From Candidatus Sulfotelmatobacter sp. (lineage in GTDB: Bacteria > Acidobacteriota > Terriglobia > Terriglobales > Acidobacteriaceae), in the NCBI GenBank assembly GCA_017883385.1, contig JADGNQ010000059.1, forward strand, positions 1 through 33,686: a stretch of 33,686 nucleotides of DNA, given 5' to 3'. Made by a program: the position numbers and the translations under genes. The notes under the pieces are model-generated. The model was given only the letters and a program-made list of their open reading frames with translations. It was not told the DNA's origin and made no database searches. The stretch's first letter is position 1. Each line of letters opens with the position of its first letter. Below, in pieces: positions 1 through 7,097 of the stretch.

Positions 1-241
1 GTGAGCCCCCGCGCCGAATCACACCTAACTCCTTGCCGCTCAAGATTTTGCCCCTAAACGACTGAGCCCTATAGATTAAATCGCGATTTCCCGCTAAACC
101 CATGATTCCAATAGACCGGGGGGAGGGGGGGTACCCTTGTTATCGGACGCTGGTCCCAAAACAGGAATCCGATTTTTCCAAGCCGAGGGTTTGCCTCTGT
201 CTCAAGTCTGCCCCCAGTTTTCACCTGCTGGGACTTTCCCC
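1..241. other. Non-coding left edge of window
   Basis: I see no convincing gene here. The short open frames on both strands lack a ribosome binding site and any recognisable domain. A G-rich run (six G, one A, seven G) lies at 118-131. The segment ends at the promoter that feeds the SAM riboswitch. It may hold the 3' untranslated end of a gene outside the window. Confidence 0.5.
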
Positions 242-270
242 TTGACCCGCGTTCCCCGTTTTTGTAGGAT
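242..270 (+). promoter_or_regulatory. Predicted sigma-70-type promoter for the SAM riboswitch operon
   Basis: TTGACC at 242-247 matches the -35 consensus at five of six positions. After a 17-base spacer, TAGGAT at 265-270 matches the -10 box at four of six. Transcription would start near 277, about 36 bases before the riboswitch P1 helix, which is a sensible position. The assignment rests on motif and position only. Confidence 0.5.
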
Positions 271-312
271 TGTCGGAACAAGTTCGCGAAGCCTCATCGG
301 CCGAGCGGACCT

Positions 313-430
313 GAATTTCATGCAGAGTGGCTGAGGGACGAGCCCTATGACGCCACGGCAACCGATCTGGGATCATATATCCCGGATGCTTGGTGCCAAC
401 TCTCTCCTGGAAACAGGGAACATGGGATTC
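313..430 (+). promoter_or_regulatory. SAM-I (S-box) riboswitch aptamer
   Basis: The segment has the conserved S-box core: GAGGGA, then GCCC, TGA and GGCAACC in the P2 region (about 333-363), and GGTGCCAA at 392-399 between P3 and P4. The helices can be drawn by eye. P1 pairs 313-322 with 421-430 (10 bp including two G-U pairs). P3 pairs 365-373 with 379-387. P4 pairs 406-409 with 414-417 around a GAAA tetraloop. S-box aptamers bind S-adenosylmethionine and usually turn off methionine or cysteine biosynthesis and transport genes when SAM is abundant. The downstream genes are a threonine-synthase-like enzyme and a sulfur carrier, so they are probably part of methionine synthesis. Confidence 0.93.
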
Positions 431-459
431 GGCAAGCGCGCTGTATTTGCTTTCCGATA

Positions 460-502
460 GCCTCTTTTCCTTTTTTCCTGGAAAAAGAGGCCTTTGCTTT
501 TT
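460..502 (+). terminator. Candidate riboswitch expression-platform terminator
   Basis: A 9-bp perfect stem pairs 460-468 (GCCTCTTTT) with 483-491 (AAAAGAGGC), and T-rich sequence at 492-502 follows. Its position just after the SAM aptamer fits a transcriptional OFF switch. I could not find an unambiguous antiterminator. TCGG at 429-432, on the 3' side of P1, could pair with CCGA at 453-456 next to the terminator stem. Confidence 0.6.
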
Positions 503-548
503 GGGCCGCTTTTTCGAGGCTCGTCCCCAGCTACTCGCAAAAAAACAG

Positions 549-645
549 GTTTCAAAGTGGCAGAGTTTCAAGGTCTCAAGGTCTCAAAGTCGCCGCTGAC
601 AGCGCGATATTTCTTGACACTTTGCAACCTCTGAAACCTTGAAAC
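549..645. repeat. Imperfect inverted repeat with short tandem units
   Basis: Repeated TCAAGGTC-type units at 565-590 face a complementary block at 618-645. For example, GTTTCAAGGT at 565-574 is the exact reverse complement of ACCTTGAAAC at 636-645. The element lies between the riboswitch hairpin and the first gene, ending about 20 bases before its start codon. Folding could affect the leader RNA. It resembles a dispersed intergenic repeat rather than a CRISPR array: the units are short, adjacent and lack spacers. Confidence 0.5.
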
Positions 646-666
646 ATTCAAGAAAGCGAGTAGCAC

Positions 667-1962
667 ATGTCTCACTACGAACTGCGGTGTCGGGAATGTG
701 GACGGACCTGGGGAAACCAGCCCCGCTCCATCTGCGACGACTGTTTCTCCCCTCTGGAAATCGCCTACGACTACGACGCGCTGCGCGCGTCCATTAGCCG
801 TGAGCAGATCGCCCAGCGGCCGCCGGACATGTGGCGCTACTCCGAGCTTTTACCCCTCCCCCAGGGCTTTGTACCGCGGTTGCCGGTCGGCTTCACTCCA
901 TTGTTTCAGGCTCCACGTCTGGCTGAACGCTTGAGTGGAACGACCGGTGCCGCGAAAAATCTCTATCTCAAGAACGACGCCGTCTGCTTGCCGACTTTGA
1001 GTTTCAAAGACCGTGTGGTTGCGGTGGCTCTGTCGCAAGCGAAGGCTTTCGGATTCGACACCGTGTCGTGCTCGTCGACCGGAAACCTGGCCAACGCCGT
1101 CGCGGCGCACGCGGCCCGCGAAGGGATGAAGGCCTGGATCTTTATTCCTTCCGATCTCGAGCCCGCGAAGATTCTGGGTACGAACGTGTTCGGTGCGAAG
1201 GTTGTGCGCATCGCCGGAAACTACGATCAAGTCAACCGTCTGTGCTCGCAGATTGCCGACGAACATCGCTGGGGCTTCGTTAATGTGAACCTGCGGCCCT
1301 ATTACGCCGAGGGATCGAAAACCGTGGGCTTCGAGATCGCCGAACAACTCGGCTGGCGCCTGCCCGATAACGTGGTCTGTCCCATGGCTGGTGGCTCGCT
1401 GATCGTCAAGATCAAGAAGGCGTTCGACGAGTTGATCAAACTTGGCCTGGTCGAAGGGAAAGATGTGAAATTCTTCGGGGCGCAAGCGACAGGCTGCTCT
1501 CCGATTTCGACGGCGGTCAAGACAGGCAGCTCTGAGATCGAGCCGCAGAAGCCGTCCACGATTGCGCGCTCGCTCGCGATCGGCAATCCAGCTGATGGGC
1601 ACTACGCGATCAAGACCATCAAAGGCAGCGGCGGATGGAGCGAAGATGTCAGCGATCCGGAAGTGATCGACTCGATCAAACTGCTGGCCGAAACTGAAGG
1701 CGTCTTCACCGAGACTGCTGGCGGAGTCACCGTCGGCTGCGCGGGCAAGCTGTATCGTCAAGACCGCATCCTGCCGGACGAAACGACCGTGCTGTGCATC
1801 ACTGGCAACGGCCTGAAGACGACCGACGTCCTCGCGGGCGTCTACGAGACGGAGCGTCCGATCGCTCCGAAGTTGGCGGAGTTCGAACACTACCTGCAGC
1901 AGACATTGAAGGTAGCCGACATCCCCGGAGTTGCCGCAGAAGCTGCGGGCGTGGGAGCGTAA
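667..1962 (+). CDS. Threonine-synthase-like PLP-dependent enzyme, candidate homocysteine-forming enzyme
   Basis: This is a 431-residue fold-type-II PLP enzyme of the threonine synthase family. An N-terminal zinc ribbon has C8, C11, C23 and C26. The PLP lysine is K114 in the motif SFKDR, and the SSTGN loop (136-140) should hold the substrate and cofactor. Canonical threonine synthase converts O-phosphohomoserine to threonine. Two things argue for a different role here. The gene is under a SAM-I riboswitch, and the sulfur carrier gene starts 2 bases after its stop codon. In addition, the expected Gly/Asn-rich phosphate-site loop reads PMAGGSLI (239-246), and the residue after SFKDR is Val where threonine synthases usually have Gly. 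I infer possible transfer of sulfur from the carrier thiocarboxylate to O-phosphohomoserine to make homocysteine. Ordinary threonine synthase activity remains possible. Confidence 0.85.
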   Translation: MSHYELRCRECGRTWGNQPRSICDDCFSPLEIAYDYDALRASISREQIAQRPPDMWRYSELLPLPQGFVPRLPVGFTPLFQAPRLAERLSGTTGAAKNLYLKNDAVCLPTLSFKDRVVAVALSQAKAFGFDTVSCSSTGNLANAVAAHAAREGMKAWIFIPSDLEPAKILGTNVFGAKVVRIAGNYDQVNRLCSQIADEHRWGFVNVNLRPYYAEGSKTVGFEIAEQLGWRLPDNVVCPMAGGSLIVKIKKAFDELIKLGLVEGKDVKFFGAQATGCSPISTAVKTGSSEIEPQKPSTIARSLAIGNPADGHYAIKTIKGSGGWSEDVSDPEVIDSIKLLAETEGVFTETAGGVTVGCAGKLYRQDRILPDETTVLCITGNGLKTTDVLAGVYETERPIAPKLAEFEHYLQQTLKVADIPGVAAEAAGVGA

Positions 1963-1964
1963 GC

Positions 1965-2246
1965 GTGCCGATCACTGTACAGATTCCGACCGCATTGCGC
2001 CGCCACACCGCCGGCGTCGGATCGATCACGTGCGCGGCGTCGAACCTCGGAGAGCTGTTCACGGTGCTCGACGAAAAGTTTCCCGACCTGAAGCCGCACC
2101 TGCGCGATGACAAGGGACAGATCCGCCGCTTTCTCAATATTTATGTGAATGAAGAGGACATCCGCTTCCTCGGCGGACAGACCTACGCCTTCCAGGAAGG
2201 CGACGAAGTTCTGCTGGTGCCCTCGATTGCTGGCGGCGCGAAGTAG
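1965..2246 (+). CDS. MoaD/ThiS-family sulfur carrier protein with extended C-terminus
   Basis: The protein has 93 residues and a ubiquitin-like (beta-grasp) MoaD/ThiS pattern, including FLNIYVNEEDIRFL and the acidic EGDEVLLVPSIAGG near the end. I chose the GTG at 1965 because it follows the upstream stop by 2 bases and has GGGAG just before it. The longer frame reading back into the enzyme gene is not needed. These carriers are adenylated and thiolated on a C-terminal Gly-Gly. Here the sequence ends Gly-Gly-Ala-Lys, so two residues must probably be removed first. A JAMM-type protease does this for HcyS and QbsE. No such protease lies in this window. The operon and SAM riboswitch point to sulfur transfer for methionine rather than molybdopterin synthesis. 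Confidence 0.85.
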   Translation: MPITVQIPTALRRHTAGVGSITCAASNLGELFTVLDEKFPDLKPHLRDDKGQIRRFLNIYVNEEDIRFLGGQTYAFQEGDEVLLVPSIAGGAK

Positions 2247-2633
2247 TCACTGACCGGGACTGCGATACATTCTGCGCGCTAATCGATCGCACAAATACAT
2301 CTCACCGCGATGATTGTTCCCGCATGTTCTGTGTTCCGCGCACCCCTCGCATCCTCCTGAAGCATTCCTCCGCTCGCGTATCACGCCCGTCTGAACCCGT
2401 GTGAAATCGCCAGGCTCTTAACACTCTGTCTCCACACACTGCGCTGACACGTGTGTCTGCTGCGTATCGTGCTGCGAACAAAAAAAGAATTGAAGAAGTC
2501 GATTCTAAATTGCGATCTGCCGCTACCGGTTTCTGCGCCCGCACGTCTTATGTCGCAAGTTGTCACACGAGCCTTCGCAGCCTTCCGGTGACAGGCGAAG
2601 AACGGATTCCTGACAGCCGCTTGGGGGCGTGCC
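2247..2633. other. 387-base gap without a recognisable gene
   Basis: The gap lies between the sulfur carrier gene and the TPR gene, which share an orientation. Short frames exist but have no domain or ribosome binding site. I did not find a convincing terminator or promoter. The gap probably separates two transcription units. Confidence 0.4.
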
Positions 2634-3644
2634 ATGAGGAATCGCGCGTTTGCTGTGTTCGTTTTGCTTGCAGGTTCACTCGCGGCGCAGATCGATGTCG
2701 GTTCCGTGATCCGCAGAGTACGAGTGCACGTGTCCTTCACGAACGGCGGCTGCGACATTGAGACTGACGTCCGACTGATGGGCCGCTATGGCGTCATGGC
2801 GGAAGGTACGGCCAATGACCAGTGCATCGTCGATTTCACGACCATTCCCGTCGGGACCTACCATTTGATCGTGTCGGGGCAGAATTTTTCCGACACGGAT
2901 TCAGGCAACATCATGATGGATTCCACTGGAGCGCCGGACTACGAGGTTAAGGTGAAACGAACCAGCGATCCCGTGCAAACCGTCGGTGCCCCCTTGAACG
3001 CATTCACCTCCGCGGCCGATCTCGGCGTCCCAGCCCGGGCGCAAAAGGAATTCGCTAAAGCTAGCGAGTTGCTCGCAAAACAGGATCTCACGCAGGCGAT
3101 TCAGAGATTCAACAAAGTGATCGCGATTTATCCAGACTATGCGGGAGCGTACAACAGTCTGGGAGTGATCTACTCCCGTCTCGGCGACGCTGCACAAGCG
3201 CGTGAGGCGCTGCAGAAGGCAATCCACATTAACGATCACTTTGCGCTCGCGTACATGAATCTGGGGTTGTTGAACCTGGCTACTGGGGACTTCTCCGGTG
3301 CCGAGAGTGTGTTGGACAAGGCCAGATCATTCGACCCCACAAGTGCGACGACACTAACAGCGCTTACTTACGCTGAATTCATGGACCATCACCTCGACGA
3401 TGTGATTGCCAGCAGCCGGAGGGCGCACACTTTGCCGGGCGCACATTCGTTTGTGCATCAGGTGGCAGCGCGTGCCTATGAGCAGAAGCGCGACGCCGGC
3501 AGCGCAATTGAGGAACTCGAATTGTTCCTGAAGGAAGAGCCCACCGGATCGCAAGCCGATATCGCGCGCACGGAATTGTCGGCCCTGCGCGCCATTCGCA
3601 CGGCTTCTGTCGGCAAGGCTCAGCCCCAGGCCCAAGCTCAATAA
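2634..3644 (+). CDS. Secreted tetratricopeptide-repeat protein
   Basis: The protein has 336 residues. It begins with a signal peptide (residues 1-19, hydrophobic AFAVFVLLAGSLAAQ), so it is probably periplasmic. Residues about 20-110 look like a beta-sandwich of the carboxypeptidase-regulatory type (note the PVGTYHLIVSG stretch). Residues about 128-310 hold several TPR units; the clearest are near 135-165 (AIQRFNKVIAIYPDYAGAY) and 169-233. A Gln/Ala/Pro-rich tail ends it. TPR domains mediate protein contacts, and the partner is unknown. The last codons overlap the decayed deacetylase tail on the other strand. Confidence 0.8.
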   Translation: MRNRAFAVFVLLAGSLAAQIDVGSVIRRVRVHVSFTNGGCDIETDVRLMGRYGVMAEGTANDQCIVDFTTIPVGTYHLIVSGQNFSDTDSGNIMMDSTGAPDYEVKVKRTSDPVQTVGAPLNAFTSAADLGVPARAQKEFAKASELLAKQDLTQAIQRFNKVIAIYPDYAGAYNSLGVIYSRLGDAAQAREALQKAIHINDHFALAYMNLGLLNLATGDFSGAESVLDKARSFDPTSATTLTALTYAEFMDHHLDDVIASSRRAHTLPGAHSFVHQVAARAYEQKRDAGSAIEELELFLKEEPTGSQADIARTELSALRAIRTASVGKAQPQAQAQ

Positions 3645-3709
3645 GGATCGGTCGGAGGCGTCACTGTGCCTGTTGACAGGTGCAGCGCTTTGGTCCGATC
3701 AATCACCCA
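3638..3709 (-). pseudogene. Remnant of a polysaccharide deacetylase 3' end
   Basis: On the minus strand this piece encodes 23 residues beginning WVIDRTKALHL and ending TPPTDPY, followed by TGA. The intact deacetylase ending at 5189 has the same last residues apart from D/E and R/K exchanges. Over 3637-3694 against 5188-5245 I count three base differences, and all are silent in the deacetylase frame. The similarity stops upstream of the conserved Trp codon. The fragment is therefore an old leftover of a second deacetylase gene, not a regulatory repeat. It overlaps the stop region of the TPR gene. Confidence 0.7.
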
Positions 3710-3778
3710 CTGCGTTAGAGACTCTCGTCCGACGCCACCGTATACTAGAAGGAACTGCGGTGTTGGAGGACGCTACCG

Positions 3779-5170
3779 ATGACAAGGGTTGGCGGTCTTG
3801 GCGCGGTTGTCCTGGTATTCCTGTCGTTTTTCGCTCCTGTCTCCTGGAGTTGTTCCTGTTCGGAATTAGGTCCATCGACGTGTCCCAACCTGAAGCAAGG
3901 CGGACCAATCTTTGTTGGGACGGTCATCGATATTGAAAATCCGCCCGACGAAAGCCGCGGCGCGGATCAGAGCGGCCAGTCACGTTACCGTTTTCGCGTC
4001 GATGAAAACATCAATGGCATAGAAGTCAAGCGGGTGGATGTGTATTCCGGTCGCGGTGGCGCCGACTGCAGCTATCACTTTCAACTCAGCCATGCATACC
4101 TCGTCATGCCGTACGACAACAGGGGACGGCTAGAAGCGTTTGTCTGCAGCAGAACCCAGCCCGTAGAGACGGCTGAGCCACTGCTCTCGGAACTGCGTGC
4201 GCGTCGAGATGGTAAGCAATATGCCTCAGTATACGGACTTCTGAGAAGAACCCAACAGCCGTACACCTCGACGTCGTACGAGGGCTATGACCGCCCGCTT
4301 CCAGACGTCAGTGTCCAATTGATAGGTACGGGCAAGAAGTTGTCGACCAAGACGGATAGTGAAGGAGTCTACAGATTCTACGACGTTCCGCCGGGGACGT
4401 ATCGTTTCTCGGCCGATCTGCCTACCGATCTCGAAATGACGCAATCAATTCTGAGCGAACCGATACCGCCGGTCGAACTTCCCGCGGGAGCCTGCTATCA
4501 GAAGGACTTGGGGGCCCTGCCGACGGGGAGAATTCGTGGGCGCGTTCTCGGGCCTGATGGCGCGCCGATCATGAACGTGGACGTTTCGCTGTTCCGTGCC
4601 GATCGCTTCAACAATGAAGAAGTGGGATGGTGGGCGTACCAAGAATGGGGGAGCTATTTTGAGTTCAAGAATGTGACGCCTGGGACCTATGTGATCGTGG
4701 CGCACAACTCCGATGATCCAGACCCGGACAAGCCGTTTCCGCGGACATTCTATCCGGCGGCGCTGGACTTGAACTCGGCAGTTCCAGTCGTGGTAGCCAG
4801 CGGTCAACAGATATTGAATGCGGATATTCATGTGAAGCCGAGTAGGGCTACTCGTCAGATCACGGTGCGGGTCAACTGGATGGATGAACCGGTACCAGAG
4901 AACGTCAGCGTTTATGCAAGAGCGAGCGAGCGCGGCTCGGTGCTTGTCCCGAGAGTTTCGCCTGGCGTTTACCAAGTCTCCATTTTTCGCGGGGAGCGGT
5001 ACACGGTTTCGGCCAGGCAGGACTGTGGACGCCGTCAGGAAGGAAACAAGTCCCTGCCTATCGGCGACAGGGAATCGCCGCCGATTTCAGTGGATGGATC
5101 CGATGACCAGGTTACAGAGATTGTTCTGACCTTGCAGGACAAAACCTGCAAGCCGTATCCGCCTGATTAG
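3779..5170 (+). CDS. Secreted NTR/TIMP-like protein with carboxypeptidase-regulatory-like domains
   Basis: The protein has 463 residues. The ATG at 3779 is preceded by a good GGAGG. A signal peptide (about 1-24) ends just before a CSCS motif. Residues about 24-140 resemble the netrin/TIMP-like fold: a Cys-x-Cys start, a VFVGTV-like strand (IFVGTVIDI), a region on transport of the chain to later cysteines (ADCSYHF, FVCSR). Next come two carboxypeptidase-regulatory-like beta-sandwiches, about 150-235 (PLPDVSVQLIGTG, then GVYRFYDVPPGTYRFSADLP) and about 255-350 (GRIRGRVLGPDGAPI, then FKNVTPGTYVIVAH), and a less clear C-terminal beta region. Such proteins are extracytoplasmic; binding rather than catalysis is likely. 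The exact function is unknown. The gene sits between the deacetylase remnant and the intact deacetylase. Confidence 0.75.
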   Translation: MTRVGGLGAVVLVFLSFFAPVSWSCSCSELGPSTCPNLKQGGPIFVGTVIDIENPPDESRGADQSGQSRYRFRVDENINGIEVKRVDVYSGRGGADCSYHFQLSHAYLVMPYDNRGRLEAFVCSRTQPVETAEPLLSELRARRDGKQYASVYGLLRRTQQPYTSTSYEGYDRPLPDVSVQLIGTGKKLSTKTDSEGVYRFYDVPPGTYRFSADLPTDLEMTQSILSEPIPPVELPAGACYQKDLGALPTGRIRGRVLGPDGAPIMNVDVSLFRADRFNNEEVGWWAYQEWGSYFEFKNVTPGTYVIVAHNSDDPDPDKPFPRTFYPAALDLNSAVPVVVASGQQILNADIHVKPSRATRQITVRVNWMDEPVPENVSVYARASERGSVLVPRVSPGVYQVSIFRGERYTVSARQDCGRRQEGNKSLPIGDRESPPISVDGSDDQVTEIVLTLQDKTCKPYPPD

Positions 5171-5188
5171 GAAAGAGCTATCCGAGGC

Positions 5189-6178
5189 TCAGTAAGGATC
5201 GGTCGGCGGCGTCACCGTGCCTGTTGACAGGTGCAGCGCTTTGGTCTTTTCGATCACCCACGCTGGGAACGCTGGAGCGCCCTGCGGAATCTTGCCTTGT
5301 GTGATCGACCAGTGATCGAGCCAGCCTGTGCCTTCTTCTCCGACGTAGGTGTCGGGCAGGCTGTAGGCCGTATCGCCTAACGCATCTTCCAGCGTGATGA
5401 AGCGATAGCCTCTTTTGCGCAGTACATCGAGCAACTCGCCGATGTGGTCGGCTTCCAGGTTGCTAGCATGCAAGAGCAGGATCTGTTTCGGTTCATAGCC
5501 GACAATCTTCGCAGAAAGTTGCTCCGAGTATGCGAAGACTGCATCGTGGTAGGAGAGGTATTCCTTCACAATTTGCTGCTGTAACGCGGTGTCGTTGCGC
5601 TTCTTCGCGTCTTCATACAGGCCGGCAAACATCCAGTCCCATCCGTCGAGCGTGATGGGAGCGATGCGGTATCCGCGCTCGACCAGAAACGCTTCCGCTT
5701 GGCGCCGCGTGAGCAGGTCGCGTCCCGTGTCGAGATAGGGATGGCGGAAATAACGCAGCTTCACCTTGCGTGGCGCCATCAACAGGCGGATCACGCTCTC
5801 GCCCTGGATCACGTCGTCTTCCCACGCCTTCAAGCCAACCTGGTTCAGCGATGCGTGACTGAAGGTGTGGTTGCCCAGTTCAAAACCGTAGTCGAGCCAC
5901 ATCTGCAGAGCTTTGATGCGCTCATCGACCTCTCCTGTTTTGTAGATTTTCTTCTCGTTGACGAATCCGACCACGGGGATCTTCTGATCGCGCAGCGTGC
6001 CGAGTAGTTTCGTCGTCATCGCTGTGATTTCAGCCGCGGGCAGGCGATCGGCCATGCCAGCGGGAAGATCGTCGATGGTGACGGCGACTTGGCGGTCTGG
6101 CTTCACAGTTTGGGCTTCGGATTGGCTGAGGAAGGAGAGCGCGCAGAAGACGGCGAGGAAAATGGGGAGCGGTTTCAT
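5189..6178 (-). CDS. Secreted polysaccharide deacetylase (NodB domain)
   Basis: The protein has 329 residues and a signal peptide (about 1-22, ending SQSEA). I chose the ATG at 6178 because AAGAGGA lies 8 bases upstream; an ATG seven codons earlier lacks this. Carbohydrate esterase family 4 motifs are visible: the catalytic/metal Asp pair in TIDD (D36, D37), the metal histidines in GNHTFSH (H104, H108) and RHPY (145-148) for the active-site groove, with an LLLHA motif later. The enzyme should remove N- or O-acetyl groups from a surface or environmental polysaccharide. The substrate cannot be read from the sequence. A remnant of a paralogue lies at 3638-3709. Confidence 0.88.
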   Translation of the reverse strand: MKPLPIFLAVFCALSFLSQSEAQTVKPDRQVAVTIDDLPAGMADRLPAAEITAMTTKLLGTLRDQKIPVVGFVNEKKIYKTGEVDERIKALQMWLDYGFELGNHTFSHASLNQVGLKAWEDDVIQGESVIRLLMAPRKVKLRYFRHPYLDTGRDLLTRRQAEAFLVERGYRIAPITLDGWDWMFAGLYEDAKKRNDTALQQQIVKEYLSYHDAVFAYSEQLSAKIVGYEPKQILLLHASNLEADHIGELLDVLRKRGYRFITLEDALGDTAYSLPDTYVGEEGTGWLDHWSITQGKIPQGAPAFPAWVIEKTKALHLSTGTVTPPTDPY

Positions 6179-6216
6179 GGAGGAGATCCTCTTGGGCATG
6201 ACTTAAGAGCGACAAC

Positions 6217-6248
6217 CACAAAGGACACGAAGGTTCACGAAGGACACC
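6217..6248. repeat. Short direct-repeat element between deacetylase and TetR genes
   Basis: The CACGAAGG unit occurs twice (6226-6233 and 6236-6243) within a stretch of CACAAAGG/GGACAC-type units. It sits in the divergent gap between the deacetylase and TetR genes. I see no coding potential. It looks like a dispersed intergenic repeat. Confidence 0.4.
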
Positions 6249-6370
6249 GCACGGCGGGAGCTTCGCAGGGTTATTAGAACATGGAGGCGGGGAAATCCCC
6301 GTGCGCAGCAAGGGATTTTCCATCCATTGAGAATGCAGGACCTGAAGTTTCGCATCCCATTCGGTTCATG

Positions 6371-6395
6371 TATAATCTAACTAACTGGTTAATTA
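6371..6395 (+). promoter_or_regulatory. TetR-gene promoter with overlapping palindromic operator
   Basis: A perfect TATAAT -10 box lies at 6371-6376. The -35 region, TTTCGC at 6348-6353 with a 17-base spacer, is poor. Immediately downstream, 6378-6395 (TAACTAACTGGTTAATTA) matches its own reverse complement at 14 of 18 positions. A palindrome over the transcription start of a TetR gene is the normal place for autorepression. The TetR protein and drug-exporter-like genes follow, so this is probably the operator for the whole operon. Confidence 0.65.
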
Positions 6396-6443
6396 AGTCA
6401 AATGCCCCGGCTTCTCCACCACCGTCACGTCCTGCACCGCCGC

Positions 6444-7097
6444 ATGGGATCGCGCGGCCAGCCTGAGGAGAGCCGCGCGGCCATCCTGCAGGCCGCTGCG
6501 CTGGAGTTCGCCGAGCATGGAATTGCTGGCGCCCGAACCGATGCCATTGCCCGCGAGGCCCGCGTCAACAAAGCGCTGCTTTACTACTACTTCAAGGACA
6601 AGGAAACGCTGTACGGGGCCGTGCTGGATGACGCGTTTTCAGGCTTGAAGACCGCGGTCTTCCTCGTGCTCGACGGTGATTTGGCGCCGCGAGAGAAAAT
6701 GATGGCGTACGCCGGAGCTTATTTTGATTTCATTGCTTCGAACCAGCTCTATCCCCGGCTGATGCAGCGCGAGATGATGCGGGCGCGCGACGGCCAGTCG
6801 CAGCATATCGACAAAGTGATCAAGAACTATATTCGGCCGATTTTTGGCCGGGTCAGCGAACTGATTCAGAAGGGAATCGAGAACGGCGAATTTCGTCCGG
6901 TCAACCCGGCGCATTTTGTACCCTCGATGGTCGCGATGATCATCTTCTATTTCAGCAGTGCCCCCATGATGCAGAAGATTGTTGGATTTAATCCCCTGAC
7001 CCCGGAGCGGATCGCCGAGCGGCGAGCCGCGGTGCTGGATTTCATTTCGGCCGCTCTATTCCGCCCAAAGAACGCTACGCAAGGAGCACGCTTATGA
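6444..7097 (+). CDS. TetR-family transcriptional repressor of an ABC exporter operon
   Basis: From the ATG at 6444 the protein has 217 residues. An in-frame ATG at 6402 would add 14 residues rich in His and Arg that look non-native. Neither start has a strong ribosome binding site. The helix-turn-helix lies near residues 12-55 (AILQAAALEFAEHG, then the recognition part NKALLYYYFKDKETLY). The C-terminal ligand domain (about 60-205) is typical in length. The stop codon overlaps the HlyD start (ATGA). The protein should bind the palindrome at 6378-6395 and release it on binding a small ligand, possibly an exported toxic compound. The ligand is unknown. Confidence 0.88.
   Translation: MGSRGQPEESRAAILQAAALEFAEHGIAGARTDAIAREARVNKALLYYYFKDKETLYGAVLDDAFSGLKTAVFLVLDGDLAPREKMMAYAGAYFDFIASNQLYPRLMQREMMRARDGQSQHIDKVIKNYIRPIFGRVSELIQKGIENGEFRPVNPAHFVPSMVAMIIFYFSSAPMMQKIVGFNPLTPERIAERRAAVLDFISAALFRPKNATQGARL

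Noticed and set aside
118..131. G-rich run as a G-quadruplex
   Set aside because: Only two G tracts with a single-base break are present, so the usual four-tract pattern is lacking.
541..660. CRISPR-like array
   Set aside because: Repeats are about 10 bases, directly adjacent and inverted, with no unique spacers or cas genes.
850..1890. 346-codon open frame antisense to the threonine-synthase-like gene
   Set aside because: It is rich in Arg, His and Asp, has no domain, and mirrors a strongly supported gene. High GC content makes such shadows common.
1965..2246. MoaD of molybdopterin synthase serving the nearby molybdenum enzymes
   Set aside because: The C-terminus is not Gly-Gly, no other molybdopterin genes are nearby, and the SAM riboswitch points to methionine metabolism. 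It is kept as an alternative only.
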